Shown in pieces: positions 11,561-22,823 of a stretch of 64,000 bases of DNA (positions are counted from its first letter, which is position 1; the number at the start of each line of letters is the position of its first letter). This DNA is from Thunnus maccoyii (lineage: Eukaryota > Chordata > Actinopteri > Scombriformes > Scombridae), in assembly GCF_910596095.1 (NCBI RefSeq), contig NC_056539.1, positions 11,411,501-11,475,500 on the forward strand, read 5' to 3'. Below the pieces are notes generated by a model, which was given only the letters and a program-made list of their open reading frames with translations, did no database searches and was not told where the DNA came from. Position numbers and translations under genes: made by a program.

Positions 11561-12019
11561 ACTCCAGCCAAATTTGCATTTGTGTTTCCTTTGCAAACAC
11601 CTTTTGGTTATTTCTCATACTCAAATACTTTCTCTTTTAAAAATAAAGCATACTGTTTGAAAATACAAACACTACAACATAAATATAACCACCGTGTTGC
11701 TTGTCTGTGTAGGTTTTTCTATATAAGCATTCAAACCATCTAAGGGTTATGTTAGAATGAATAAAATTTCATTAATTACAACAAGGGTAATAACATAGAT
11801 TACAGTTTTATTTAGAATACTGTACTATAACGCTAAGGCTAAGTAGTTCTACCCTGCAATACCAAATAATGCTCTTTATCTCCATCCCTTGAATCATCAG
11901 TACAAACCTGAAAACAAATTAATGAATAGGCAATACAACAATATTTTAGAAAAAAAAAATAACAGAAAAAACAGACAAGATAGAAACAAATCCTTTCCTC
12001 ATCACAACTGATTTTATTA
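11561..12019. other. 5' flank of protease copy B1, between the two hATs
   Basis: This non-coding sequence aligns with 2574-3035 upstream of gene A1. It is the original protease 5' flank, now isolated between hAT-1 and hAT-2. No ORF is supported. Confidence 0.6.
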
Positions 12020-12309
12020 CTATAAAGCAAGGCTATTCAACTTCAATAGCAAATGGGCCAAATAGGAAAATCACTGGGGGTCTGCGGGCCACACATAATA
12101 CTTTGTCAATTAATGGTTACAAATAACTTACAGTATAATGTTAATAGATATATAACTACATAGAATAAACTAGTCACGTGCATCCCTTTTCTTTCACTTT
12201 AATTGTATCATTACAATCAATTCCAGACAGCAGCCAGTCTATACAAAAAGTAGGAAAGCTATGGTTACAAAGCTTGAAACAGAAGTGCAAAGAGTAACAA
12301 TTTAAAAAC

Positions 12310-12690
12310 CAAGGAGACATGAGGTGTTTTTCTGACAGGTCCATATCCACAAATGTAGAAAACAAGATGAATATAGTAAAACAGTATCCATCAGGCTAAC
12401 AGTAAGTAGGCCTGTTTATAACATCCTCAACAACACTTCCAAGCATACATAAGGAGCTTTTAAAACAGGTCCATATCCTTAAATGCTAAATGCAAGATGA
12501 ACATAGTAAAACAGTAGCCATCAGACTAATAATAAATGGGCCTGTTCATGGTACTATCAAAAACAATTCCAAGCAGACATATGGTGCTTATAGCAGGTCC
12601 ATATTCATATTTGTTAAGGGTGAAAACAGTTGAACAGTATCAAGACTAACAATAAGTAGGCCTGTTTGAATCATCATAAAACAGATCTGT
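12310..12690. repeat. Three-unit tandem repeat inside hAT-2
   Basis: CAGGTCCATAT recurs at 12336, 12466 and 12594, giving a period of about 129 bp, and each unit also contains AACAGTA..CATCAG and GGCCTGTT. It lies beyond the transposase stop, in the sub-terminal DNA of hAT-2, where hAT elements often carry repeated motifs. It is present in unit 2 at about 42130-42510. Confidence 0.7.
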
Positions 12691-12796
12691 AGTCTTTGCA
12701 TTTTCACTGAGATGGCATTAAATGCCTCAATCAGGTGATTTACTACTACAGAACTACCATACAAATCAGACTTCTGTCATTTTGAGCCTGTTTGAG

Positions 12797-13203
12797 TCAA
12801 TGAGAGAAATTACACTGCCTTGATTTCGCTATTTCAACATAGTTTGGCTCATAAGTAGTAAGGGCAATCCTGAGACACTCATGCAACTTCTCATTGGTCA
12901 TGGAACAACGTGCCCTTGTTTTGATGGCATTCATATGAGAAAACTAGACTCTACAAGTGTAAGTGGATCCAAACATTGTCAGTATTAGCAAGGCCACTTT
13001 CCTTATTGTGGGGTACTGATATTGGCTAAAATGCTTAGACCAAAAGTCCACTGCACCCTCAGACTGCAAGTGCTGTTTTAAAGCAAAGGAGGACTGCACA
13101 TCAACCAATTCCATTTGAAAGATGTTCTCATCAATACAAGACATTACCTCTTTTGCTTTTACACAGAAGTCTGCCTCTGGTTTGATGGAAAATGGGTCAC
13201 GAG
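12797..13203 (-). pseudogene. hAT-2 transposase, C-terminal part
   Basis: On the - strand this reads RDPFSIKPEADFCVKAKEVM, then WSKHFSQYQYPTIRKVALLI and MFGSTYTC, which is the hAT C-terminal dimerisation region. It continues through an in-frame TAG after TYTCRV to a TGA at 12797-12799. It is separated from the rest of the transposase only by the retroviral insertion. Confidence 0.85.
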
Positions 13204-13394
13204 TGTGGTGGAAATCTGAAAAATAAAAAGCTGACAATGACCAAGTTGTCTTAATGTCTTTTAATGAGAACCCTGCAAGGGATCAGTGTACAGTCACAAC
13301 AAAGTGTAATTGCAGACTGATAATCAAATACAAAGTGTACATGCTTTTTATAGACAAGGAGTGTGGGAAACAGTGTCAGGATGTTTGTGGGGTG
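13204..13394 (-). repeat. ERV 3' LTR (short), unit 1
   Basis: It starts TGTGGTGGAAATCTG on the + strand and matches the first 190 or so bases of the right-hand LTR at 19674-19865, with about a dozen differences by eye. It is shorter than the other LTR. It lies next to the env start in the element's orientation. Confidence 0.8.
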
Positions 13395-16300
13395 TGTGGA
13401 GTTGACATGATCATTAGCTCAGGGCGGGCTGGCATACAGAACAAACAAGAGTGGTTAGCATGCTGTCGTGTGGTGTAGTTAGTGTACATCAACCAGGCAT
13501 TGTTTTTCATAAAGTCAGGGTGGTCAAAAGGAGTTTTGTATGCAAAACGTTGGTTGCTTTTAAGCGACAATGTGGTAACATTAGCTGGTTGTGGCCCTGG
13601 TGTTGTATCGGTATTTGTTTGTGCATGTTGACTGTCTAAATTGAAGCTGATTGGAATCACAATTAAGAGAACAATTAAATCACAAAAAGAGAACACATTG
13701 AACCTTGCAAACCACACCATCCAGGACATCTGAATGGATGCCATGGCCGTCGTTCGGGTTCCATCATTGATCCCACGATGGTGACACTGAGATTCACTCA
13801 GCACATCACTTAGTTGGAGCCTGGCCCGCTCTTGTCGGACAGTATGCCAATACTGTAACTTCTACTTCTCTTCCTGGTGTGTGAATGGATGTCTTTGTGT
13901 TGGTCACCTGAGAGCAGCAATCCACCTACACTCTCGTAGAGTCCTCAATCGCGCTGTGGTGACTTACTCTGTTGTAGGTGTCTCTGGTGGAGGTGGAACT
14001 CTTTTGCAGTGGCTGGCATGGATCCAGGTGACTCTTTCAGTGACCTTTACTGCCATCTGTGTGGTCAACAGCACCTGGAATGGGCCCGTCTACCGCTTAG
14101 AGCGCCAAGCCTTTCTTCTCAAGTCTTTCAATACTATCCTGTCACCAGGCTGCAGGTCATGAAGAGGTCCTGTGACTAGAGTTGGTAGTGCTTCTTTCAC
14201 CTGGTTGTGTATGTTAGATAGAAAAGAGGATAAGTTAGCACAGTAACGAAGCATTTCATCTTCACAGTGGACTGTGGACGGTAATTGTCTTTTGACAGGT
14301 CCAATGCCTGTGTTGGCTGCTCACCCAAACAGGATTTCAAATGGACTAAGGCCGTATTTTGGTCTGACCCTAGCTCTCATTTGCATAAGAACAATTGGGA
14401 GTGTCTTTGTCCAAGACAAGCCTGTTTCCTTTTGCCAATTTATTTTTTTAAGGTTCCATTCTCTCGCTCAACAGCACCACCACTGGCTGGATGATAAGCA
14501 CAATGCTGTCTCATGTCAATGCCAAAATATTCACCAACTTGTTTTAGATCAGCACAGACAAACGGTGTTCCATTATCACTGCTAATTCTTCCCGGAATTC
14601 CTGACAATGATAAGAGCTTTAGCAACAGCACCAGTGTCTTGTTTTGCTATGGGAAAAACTTCGATCCATTTGGAAAACATGTCAATAATTACCAGACAAT
14701 ATTTCTTTCCTCCACTTGGTGTTAGTTCAATGAAATCCATCTGTAAGTGATCAAATGTTTTTTTCTGGTGGAGGGTGTGCTGCTTGTGGTGTTTGAATAC
14801 CAATACCAATGTTGTTTGTGGCACAAACTTATTGTGGCAACACAGTTGTGTTCTTCTCCATCACCTTCTGTGGGGAGAAGAGATGCAGGATTAAGAACAT
14901 TACATCTTTTCACAGTGATGTTAGGCATTTCAAGCAACACAGTGTTGTAACGGAGCCATTTTGCTGCAGAAAGATGAGATGTTTTCTGTTTGAGCAAAAT
15001 CAATGAAACAGCATGTGGAACGAGCAAAGTTAGGTCAGAGTACCCCACTATGTCTCTGGAAGCCATCACAGCTTTTTCTGCAGCCGCAACAGCTCTCAGA
15101 CATGTAGGAAGTCCTGCAGCTACAGGGTCAAGTTTGAAAAGTAAGCTACAGGTCTCTGTCTGCCTCCATGGTCCTGGAGCAGCACTAAAGTCACGCATCC
15201 TCCATTTTTGTCAACAGTCTAGGTGAAAGGTTGACTTGGATCAGATAATCCAAGAGTCGGAGTCGTTTGGAGAGCAAGTTTCAAATCAACAAATGCTTTT
15301 TCTGGTTCAGCAGTCCATGTCACCTTACTGTGGTGCCTGCAGGCCTCGCCCGTGTGAGATTGCGCTCAGGGGCACCTCGAGGACAGCATAGTTGGGAATG
15401 AATGATCTGCAATAAGAACACATTCCTAAAGAAGACATGACTTGTTTCTTTGTAATTGGTCGTGGAATGTTTTGGATTGCTTTTATTCTTTTTGGGGAGA
15501 GGGATTTGCCCTCTGATGTGATCACATGACCCAAAAATATCACTTCTTGTTGTACAAAATGCAATTTTGACAGGGTAGCTTTATGACCTTCTTTATCCAA
15601 ATGTTTCAACAGTGCAATTGTGTCTTTTTCACACTGAGCTTGAGTTGGGGCACAGATCATGAAATCATCAACATATTGCAACAGTGCACTTCCTGGTGAC
15701 AGTTTTAATGAGCTCAAACTTTCTTTCAACGCAACGCTGTAGATGGTAGGTGATTCACAAAACCCTTCTCTGGATGGACTGGAACACTGAAAATGCGTTC
15801 GCCAAATCGACCACTGAAAACCATTTACTTTCAGGCGGCACCTGAGAAAGAATAGTATATGGGTTAGGGACATTTGGAGCACATTGTTGTACAGCATCAT
15901 TCACACTTTGCAAGTCTTGTAAAAAACGCCATTCACCTAGCTGTCCTTCATCCCTGATTTTTTTCACTGGGAAGATTGGTGTGCGCACAGGAGAATTTTC
16001 ACAAGGAATGATTACACCTGCCTTTAATAAAGCATTAAAGACTGGTGTAACGCCCTCAACCGCTTATTTTTTGAGAGGATATTGTGGTTGGCAGGGCCTG
16101 TAATCAGATTTTGGTGTTATCACAACTGGCTGCATTCCTTTAATCAGACAAACATCATGTTTGCCTTGGGCCCACAGAGTCTTTGGGACTTCCTGTAGGG
16201 CTGGGCTGTTTATGACATCACAGGTGTCATGCATATATGCAGGTGTGTGTTGTGTCTAGTATCAGCTGAACAGATCTGAGTGTGTGAACAACAGAGGTGT

Positions 16301-19300
16301 ATTTTTGTCGATAAACCTTCAAAACAGGATTATATTGAACATAAGGATCAGATTTTGACTCCCACATTTGTGCACTAACACACTGACTCACCCATGGACC
16401 CAAATCTTGCCATTTTCCTTCCCTGTGTTTGACATGTGGATATGAAACAGGAATGTCAAAAAGAGAATTGGAACCTGAATCACTGAAAGAGAAATATGGT
16501 GAAGATTCATCAATTTGCTTTGGTTTTGTTTGTTCAGGCAAGGTCACTGAAACGGCATATCTGTGTTTATTCCAAAACATGTTACTTAATGTTAGCTTTT
16601 CGCTCAGACAACCATCTTTGAACCATCTTTTCTCAAACTCTGCATCTCCCCCTTCATGTATGTGTGCAGTGCAGTGTAGGTCTTGTGGTTGCATGTAGTC
16701 TGTGTCTATGTTGAATGTGAGTGTGCATGAACTCTCAACATCAGCAGTGTTTACGGAAGTCACAGCTGATGTGCAGAGCTTGCGTTCATACACATAAAGC
16801 AGTGTGTCAGGGCTGTATTTCACAAATACGTGAGTGTCAGGGAACTCAAGTTCACTTGTTCGAATAACAATAACCCCTTTTGATGTTGAAACAAGACAAA
16901 TACCCAAGAAACACATTACATCTCTTCCCATTAGATTGATTGGACAACAGTTTGACAACAATAATGAATGCTTAAATTTGCCTGTAACATCATCAGTGCA
17001 TGATAATGGAGTTCTGTATTTTTCCAGAACTGTGTCACCTGACGCCCCTACAGACTTCATGTATCTTCCGCTCATCTTTGGAGGTGTTAAAAAAGTGTCA
17101 GCTCTAATAACAGATTGTGTTGCACCAGAATCAACAAGAAATGTTACATGCTTACCATGTACAAGAAGTGTGTGTGTCGGCATGCCTGCATAAGCATCAG
17201 TTGAGTATTTAGCATATGTGCCTACATGCTGTGTGTTTGCTGTTTCCTGCTTCTTCTCTAACTGAGCTATGGCATCATCAATCAGTGTGTGCATATGTGT
17301 GTGCATGGTGCAATCACCTGTCTGATGTGTAGGTTGTCTCTCATCGTGCGTCAGTGTGGTCAAAGTTAAAGGTGCTGATTCCTCCCCCTCCTGAGCTGCC
17401 GCCCAGAGTCATTCGGTCTTGTGCTTGAAAGTTGGATTTTTCTTTACGCAGTCTTTGGCCCAGTGTCCTCTCTCACCACAATGAAAACAAGAATCTGGAT
17501 CAGTTGTGTGTCATCCTCTACAGCCACCTCTAAGTCCGCCTCTGCCACGGCTGTGTCTGCGCCCTCTGGCATGTCCTTGGAACATAGTCAATGCAGCAAT
17601 GTGCAGATCTTTCTCTTTCTTTTCTCCTTTCCTCACTTGGCTTTCTTTGAGGATTTTCTCAGCGTGCACAGCATTTTGCTTCAATGAGGCTTAATTTGCG
17701 TTTAATCCCAGGTGATGAATATACGTTTCACTATGTAGGAAATATCAGGTTTCAGTCCATTCAGGAAGCTGTTTCTCAAATGTACTTCCCATGCTGTAAT
17801 AGCATTATCATTCAGGTCAGCTGTAGATGTCAGCCCGCTGTGTGTGTTGTGAACTTCTGTCAGACGAGTGAGATAGTTGTGAACACTCTCATCATCTTCT
17901 TGTTTACATGAGGAGATTTTGCTCATGTCCAATCTCACAGTGAATGCTGCTTTGATGTGCTCACAGAGATCTGTGATGTGTACTCTATAGGCTGCGTTGT
18001 CATTATGCACCCAGTCGGGGTTAGTCAGTGTCATATCATTCTCTGGATATCCTGCTGAGATCTTTGCCCAATTATTGCCCATCTTTACCATCAGGAGCCA
18101 TCTCAGTTCAGAGGTTGTTGGGTGAAACTCTCTGCAAAACAGAATCAGATCAGCTGCAAATTTCACATCACCTCCATCTGATGGTGATGAAAGGTGAGTC
18201 ATTGCCTGTTAAACGTCCTCCATAGTCCATGGTCTGAGGATTAACATCACATGTCCATCTGCACCTTCTACCTCCATCATGGGGAGATTCAGGATCCGGT
18301 CCATGTTTCCCTCTATGTCAGGTCTCACTGGAGATGGGGGGTGATGAATGAAAGCACAGGGATGATGGTTGGATTTTGAGATCTTTTGAATACCAGACCA
18401 GACCTGATATAAGAAGGGGAGGCAGCTTTGTCCTGTTGATTTGTTGTTGCTGTGGCCTCATCCAAAAGTTGTCGTAAGCCAGATGTATCAGGGTAGATGA
18501 GGGGAACATGAGATGGGGGAAGGTTAGAGTTATAAGGTGGTGTAGCTCTTGGCCATGGATCAGGCGTCTGATGAGCTTGGGCTGCTGGTTCATCTTGTTG
18601 TTGTGGCGGGTTGAGGCGTCTCCTGGGCAGCACCCAGTTGAATTCAGAATCCTGCATTTTGACACACTGAGACACAGATGAGGTTTTATCTGTCCCTGCC
18701 TGTGTTTTTCTGTCCCTCTTTTGTGCTTCTTTCATCCATAAACTAAAAGCTTTCCAATCTGCTATGAACTTCCTCTTGCCTTTTTATCCTCAGTCTTTTT
18801 TTCCTTCTCCTGCAGTCTTTCCTTCGGCTGATTTAGCTGTCTGATACTGAAACTTCCTGTGCTCAGAAAGCCACATTCAGTATTCCAGATTTTTATTTGT
18901 TTCACAGATGAATCACCATAGTTCACTCTCATGTAGTTTATATTTGGAGCGGACAGGTTCACATTATCATATTTGTACTTTGTATGATTTTTATTGTTAA
19001 CGCTACCCATTTTGGCAGATTAAAAGAAAAAAAATGTAGTAAGAGATTTAAGTTATGTGTTCAACTAATCTCCAAAGTACACCCGTTAAGAATATCAGAA
19101 AACTAATCAATGTAAGTATACCCAAAATAATGTGCCAATTTCAGTATGGTGTCTTATTACTGTCAAATTCTCAATTTTTTTTTTTCATCAAAACAGGGTG
19201 ATCAGAACAGAGAAATTATCTACGTTTCCTATGTGCGTTTTCTGAGTCTTACCTCACACAATATTATAAGTATTACCAAGTAATAATTCTTCCACACACT

Positions 19301-19653
19301 ATTGTGATTACAGTAAACTCTCTTTGAGGTGGACTCGTCAGTACACCTCCAGGTTTTCTATTAAACCTTGGTTAAAAAAACTGTTGGGACTCTTTCCTGA
19401 TCGGTAGATCAAAATCTCTTTCTTATTTCACCATTAATATTTTCAACCTTTTTAGTGCCCCTTTTTTTTCTCTCTGAGTCAATTTTCAGATTCTCACCAG
19501 TTCAGGATCATAGGTTTTAGCGCTGAGTGAGTCCGGCCTCGGGTTTTAGGCCCTCCATCTTACCCGTCCTTGTGGCGAGGTTGAGGCTGAAGATTTGGCT
19601 TCAGGATGATCGGCCTCCTTCGACTCCGAGTCCAGACACCCTCAGTCGAGCGA

Positions 19654-19670
19654 TCCCACTTCTGACACCA
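19654..19670 (-). other. ERV primer binding site, tRNA-Leu type
   Basis: On the - strand the sequence is TGGTGTCAGAAGTGGGA, three bases after the end of the 5' LTR. TGGTGTCAG..GTGGGA is the complement of a tRNA-Leu 3' end. The identity of the tRNA is inferred from memory of such sites. Confidence 0.7.
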
Positions 19671-19673
19671 GTT

Positions 19674-20037
19674 TGTGGTAGAAATCTGGAAAAAAAAATC
19701 TGACAATGACCAAGCTGTCTTTTTGTCTTTTAATGAGAACCTTGCAAGGGATCAGTGTACAGTCACAGCAAAGTGTAATTGCAGACTGATAATCAAATAC
19801 AAAGTGTACATACTCTTTATAGACAAGGAGTGTGGGAAACAGTATCAGGATGTGTGTGGGGTGCAGTGCCGGATGTCATCAAAGCTGTCTCAAAAGGGAC
19901 TGACAAAAACCAATAATGAGCATACGACCAGATGGTTACATGTTCAAGGTTATAGGTTAAGGTTAAATGTGAGTTTATCCAAAGTGCAAAGTCTGAAATG
20001 TGGTGCAGAGGATACAAAGTGTGTTTTTTCCACTACA
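19674..20037 (-). repeat. ERV 5' LTR, unit 1
   Basis: The repeat is 364 bp, bounded by TG..CA in the element's orientation (CCACTACA at the right edge, TGTGGTAG at the left). The host hAT-2 coding sequence resumes at 20038 with the 4-bp duplication CAAG. Confidence 0.85.
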
Positions 20038-21523
20038 CAAGCAAACTGCAATACCTCAATGGGAATGCTGAAGCCTTGGAATCTCTCAGTAAAGTTCTCA
20101 GTCAATTTTGTCATGAAGTCTCTCATGACGGGTGTTATGTGTGCCCCAGGTGCTGTGCTCATGAATGCACGGAGTTCTGGGAAGTGCAGCACTTTTGTTA
20201 CCATTAGGTCTGTTGTGAAAATCGTTAGCTTTTTCTTGAAGGCACAAAGCCTCTCAACCAAATCAGCAATAGATTTTTCCCACTCCTGCACTTCCAAATT
20301 CAAAGTATTCAAGTGTCCAAAAATGTCACACAGAAAGTGGACTTCTGCCATAAACTGTTCATCCAACATGCACTCCATGAGGTTTGTTGCCCGTTTGTGT
20401 TTACACATGCAAAGGAAAGACACAATCTCCTGGCTGAGTTGACAGACACAGTCCAGAAACTTTCCTTTGCTGAGCCATCTGAGGTCGTTATGGACAAATA
20501 AGTCAGTGTGTTCTGCAGAGGTGTCAGCAAGTAGCTGACGGAAGAGGCGATGTTGCAGGCTGGAGGTTGATCGAATAAAATTCCCAATGTTCATAACAGT
20601 GTCCATAGTGTTTTTCAGATCACCACCGAGCGTTGCACACAGCAAAGACTGATGAATGACACAGTGTAAAAACTGCATATGTGGGGCTATGGCTGATAGC
20701 CTCGCCACCAGCCCTTGCACTCTACCAATCATAGTTGGAGTGCCATCATTAACCAACAGGCAAACTTTTTGTAAATCCAGTTCACGCTCATTAAAAAATG
20801 AGACAATCTTTTGAAAAATCACCTCAACTGTTGTGTGTCCCTCCAATGGAATAAGTCCCAGAGGTTCTTCCCAAAAGCACACTCCGTCGAAAAACCTGAC
20901 ATAGATGCATAGCTGGGCCATGTCGGTACGATCAGTTGATTCGTCGACAGCGATAGACATCACCTCTGCTTTTTGAAGGTTTTCCAAAAGCTTTCTTGAG
21001 ACATCCTTTGCAAGTAGTTCCACTCTGCGAAGAATGATGTGTCCGAGAGAGGTACTTTTTTAATGGTTGAAGTGACGCTTTCCTTAACTATTTCATCAAC
21101 AACCATTTCATCAATGACAGCAAGCATGCAATCTCTAACAGTTTCCACCTCGGTAAAAGGCCTCTTCTCTCTGGTTAGTGTCCAGGCTACATGCAGGGAT
21201 ACTATCATGGTTCTCTCTTGTTCCGTGCAAAAGCGACCAAGGGCCACTTGACTCCATTGAAAAGATGCTGGCAGTCCCTGTACTTTCCTTCTCCGTTCCT
21301 CCAAGCCCTCTGCAAAACTGGCAGAACACGAGCCATGATTTGACTTGTAAAGCCTCTTCACGTTATATTCTTTCATCACAGCAATGCATTTGTTTCTCAA
21401 TAAACACACCGGTTTATTACTTGTTGCAGTTGGCAAAGTGAATAAATACTTCTCAGTCCATTCGCTTTAGAATTGGCAATTTTCACAACCAACTTTACGT
21501 CTCTCCAACTTCGACCGGGACAT
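20038..21523 (-). pseudogene. hAT-2 transposase, N-terminal and catalytic part
   Basis: It starts at ATG 21523-21521 (MSRSKLERRKVGCENCQF) and meets an in-frame stop shortly after. It continues with a zinc-finger-like CLLRNK..YNVKRLYKSNH, the first catalytic block AVDESTDRTDMAQL, the second VNDGTPTMIG, and DLRWLSKGKFLD. Coding ends at the ERV junction in FSIPIEVLQFA. One frame change lies near 21.0 kb (between SDTSFFAEW and ELLAKDVSRK) and is shared with unit 2. The family is hAT; the nearest named relatives are probably ZBED/SCAND3-type domesticated genes. Confidence 0.85.
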
Positions 21524-21882
21524 TTTGAAGCTTGCTGTTAGGTAAAGTGAGTTTCTCTGTGGCCCGCCCGGGCCTGCCAGCCCAGAGCGCAACTTGACCC
21601 AGTGAGCAAATGGCAGGTGTGGAGCGGGTGTGATACTTCTTCTTTTTTCCGTTTTATGGCTGTTTTATCGTTTTTATGGCAACAGCGTTAAGGCGCATTA
21701 CTGCCACTTACTATGTTGGAGTGTGAACCACAGCTATCTGTCCCCTTAACCAAATACAAAAAAATAAAAATAAATTTTACCATGCTAGCCTGATTTGCAG
21801 GCAGCCTCTTGCAGGCTATAGAAAAATTCGAAAGGGCTGTATCCGGCCCACGGGCCGCTAGTTGAACAGGCCTGCTGTAAAG

Positions 21883-21981
21883 GGACAGGGGCATGAAGAA
21901 GACGCCAGTGGCTTACTTTCAGGAAAAAGGTCTAACAGTGGTTGGCACAGTAATAGACTACAGAAATTTTACCTACAAACT
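21883..21981. other. Protease 5' flank joined to exon 3 of copy B1
   Basis: Bases 21883-21981 match about 3044-3145 of the gene A1 flank. The next base pair step jumps into the middle of exon 3. About 1.3 kb, including exons 1 and 2, has therefore been lost in copy B1. The same junction is in B2. Confidence 0.7.
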
Positions 21982-22823
21982 GCATTTCCACATAAGGACT
22001 ACGATGCAACTGACTTGACAAATGACATAATGTTACTCAAGGTAAAACATAAAATATTGCCTTCAAAATTCTTGCAGTTAATGGCAAAAATTTTATTTTT
22101 GTTTATTTTTGGAATTTTAAATGTTTGTGATTATTTTCAAATGCTTAATTGAATGCATTTTATACTTTAAAAAAGGAATTAAATAATGCATGCCTACTCC
22201 TGAACAATAAATAATCAGATAATGTGTTAGTAACAGATAAATGTGAGTATTGGAGAAATCTGAATTGATTTTTACCTTGTTACTTTTGTTTGTTTGTTTG
22301 TTTGTTTGTTTTTATTTCTCCCTGTTCCACAAGATGAGCTCCAAGGCACATTTCAGCAACACTGTGAAACCCATTGGTCTCGCAGGTCAAGGTGACGGCT
22401 CTCTGCCAAAATCATGTATAGTCTCCGGCTGGGGCACAACAAGCAGCAACACAGGACACATGTCTCATAGACTCATGGAAGCCAATGTAACACTAAGTGA
22501 TGAAGAGCAGTGTGTTACCGAAAACTCATACTGCTCTCAGGGAGACCGGGTGTGGTACGTACATTTATAACATGACATGGACAAACAAACGTTGGTCAAC
22601 AATGATACTTAATTCACTGGTGTTGAGGAATCACTTCCTCCTGTATATGTACTTCCAGGGAGACGCTGGTGGTCCACTGGTCTATGAAGATGGAAAGGCA
22701 TACGGGGTATTGTCCTACACCTCCAGTCCACATGGAGGTGGCCCAAAAATGTACAATTATGCCAAGATTCCTGACTATAGATACTGGATCGATTCATTCA
22801 TGAAATATAATGGAAAGCTCTAA
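21982..22823 (+). pseudogene. Granzyme-like protease pseudogene B1
   Basis: Three pieces remain: the last 60 bases of exon 3 (21982-22041, intact TNDIMLLK with the catalytic Asp), exon 4 (22334-22554) and exon 5 (22659-22823). Exons 1-2 with the signal peptide and catalytic His are gone. Exon 4 lacks 7 bases that A1 and A2 have after the CSQGD codons, so it is out of frame with exon 5. Exon 5 has Ala for the catalytic Ser (GDAGGP) and Tyr for the Cys that closes the 136-201 disulfide (PLVY), but is otherwise open to its TAA and retains the C-terminus [12 protein letters not shown]. Splice signals are kept. This copy cannot make an active protease. Confidence 0.85.
22285..22312. repeat. GTTT microsatellite in intron 3 of B1
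   Basis: About six GTTT units lie in the polypyrimidine region before exon 4. In B2 the same tract has interrupted TTTC units (51800-51825). Confidence 0.75.

Larger units (their letters stand above)
13204..20037 (-). mobile_element. Endogenous retrovirus fossil, class I (gamma/epsilon-like), unit 1 copy
   Basis: The element is about 6.8 kb on the - strand, inserted in the hAT-2 transposase with a 4-bp target duplication (CGAG 13200-13203, CAAG 20038-20041). Parts in its own order are: 5' LTR; tRNA-Leu-type primer site; leader; gag beginning near 19010 and ending in a CCHC knuckle near 17.45 kb; aspartic protease (LVDSGATQ) near 17.1-17.2 kb; reverse transcriptase near 15.3-16.0 kb; integrase near 13.9-15.0 kb; the start of env near 13.4-13.8 kb; and 3' LTR. 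The integrase C-terminus and the pol spacing resemble gammaretroviruses. It is broken, with roughly ten breaks, and env is incomplete. By eye the LTRs differ by about 6-7%. It predates the unit duplication. Confidence 0.9.
12028..21874 (-). mobile_element. hAT-2 DNA transposon, unit 1 copy, carrying an ERV
   Basis: Ends are imperfect inverted repeats (CAAGGCTATTCAACTT at the left; CAGGCCTGTTCAACTA read inward from the right). The 8-bp target duplications are CTATAAAG (12020-12027) and CTGTAAAG (21875-21882). The empty site is at about 3035-3043. The transposase is on the - strand and is split by an endogenous retrovirus at 13204-20037. The left non-coding part holds three tandem units of about 129 bp. 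The same nest is in unit 2 at 41857-51387. Confidence 0.9.

Noticed and set aside
13881-19010. Many + strand open frames across the retroviral fossil (and at 43.7-48.8 kb).
   Set aside because: They are reverse-strand shadows of the retroviral genes.
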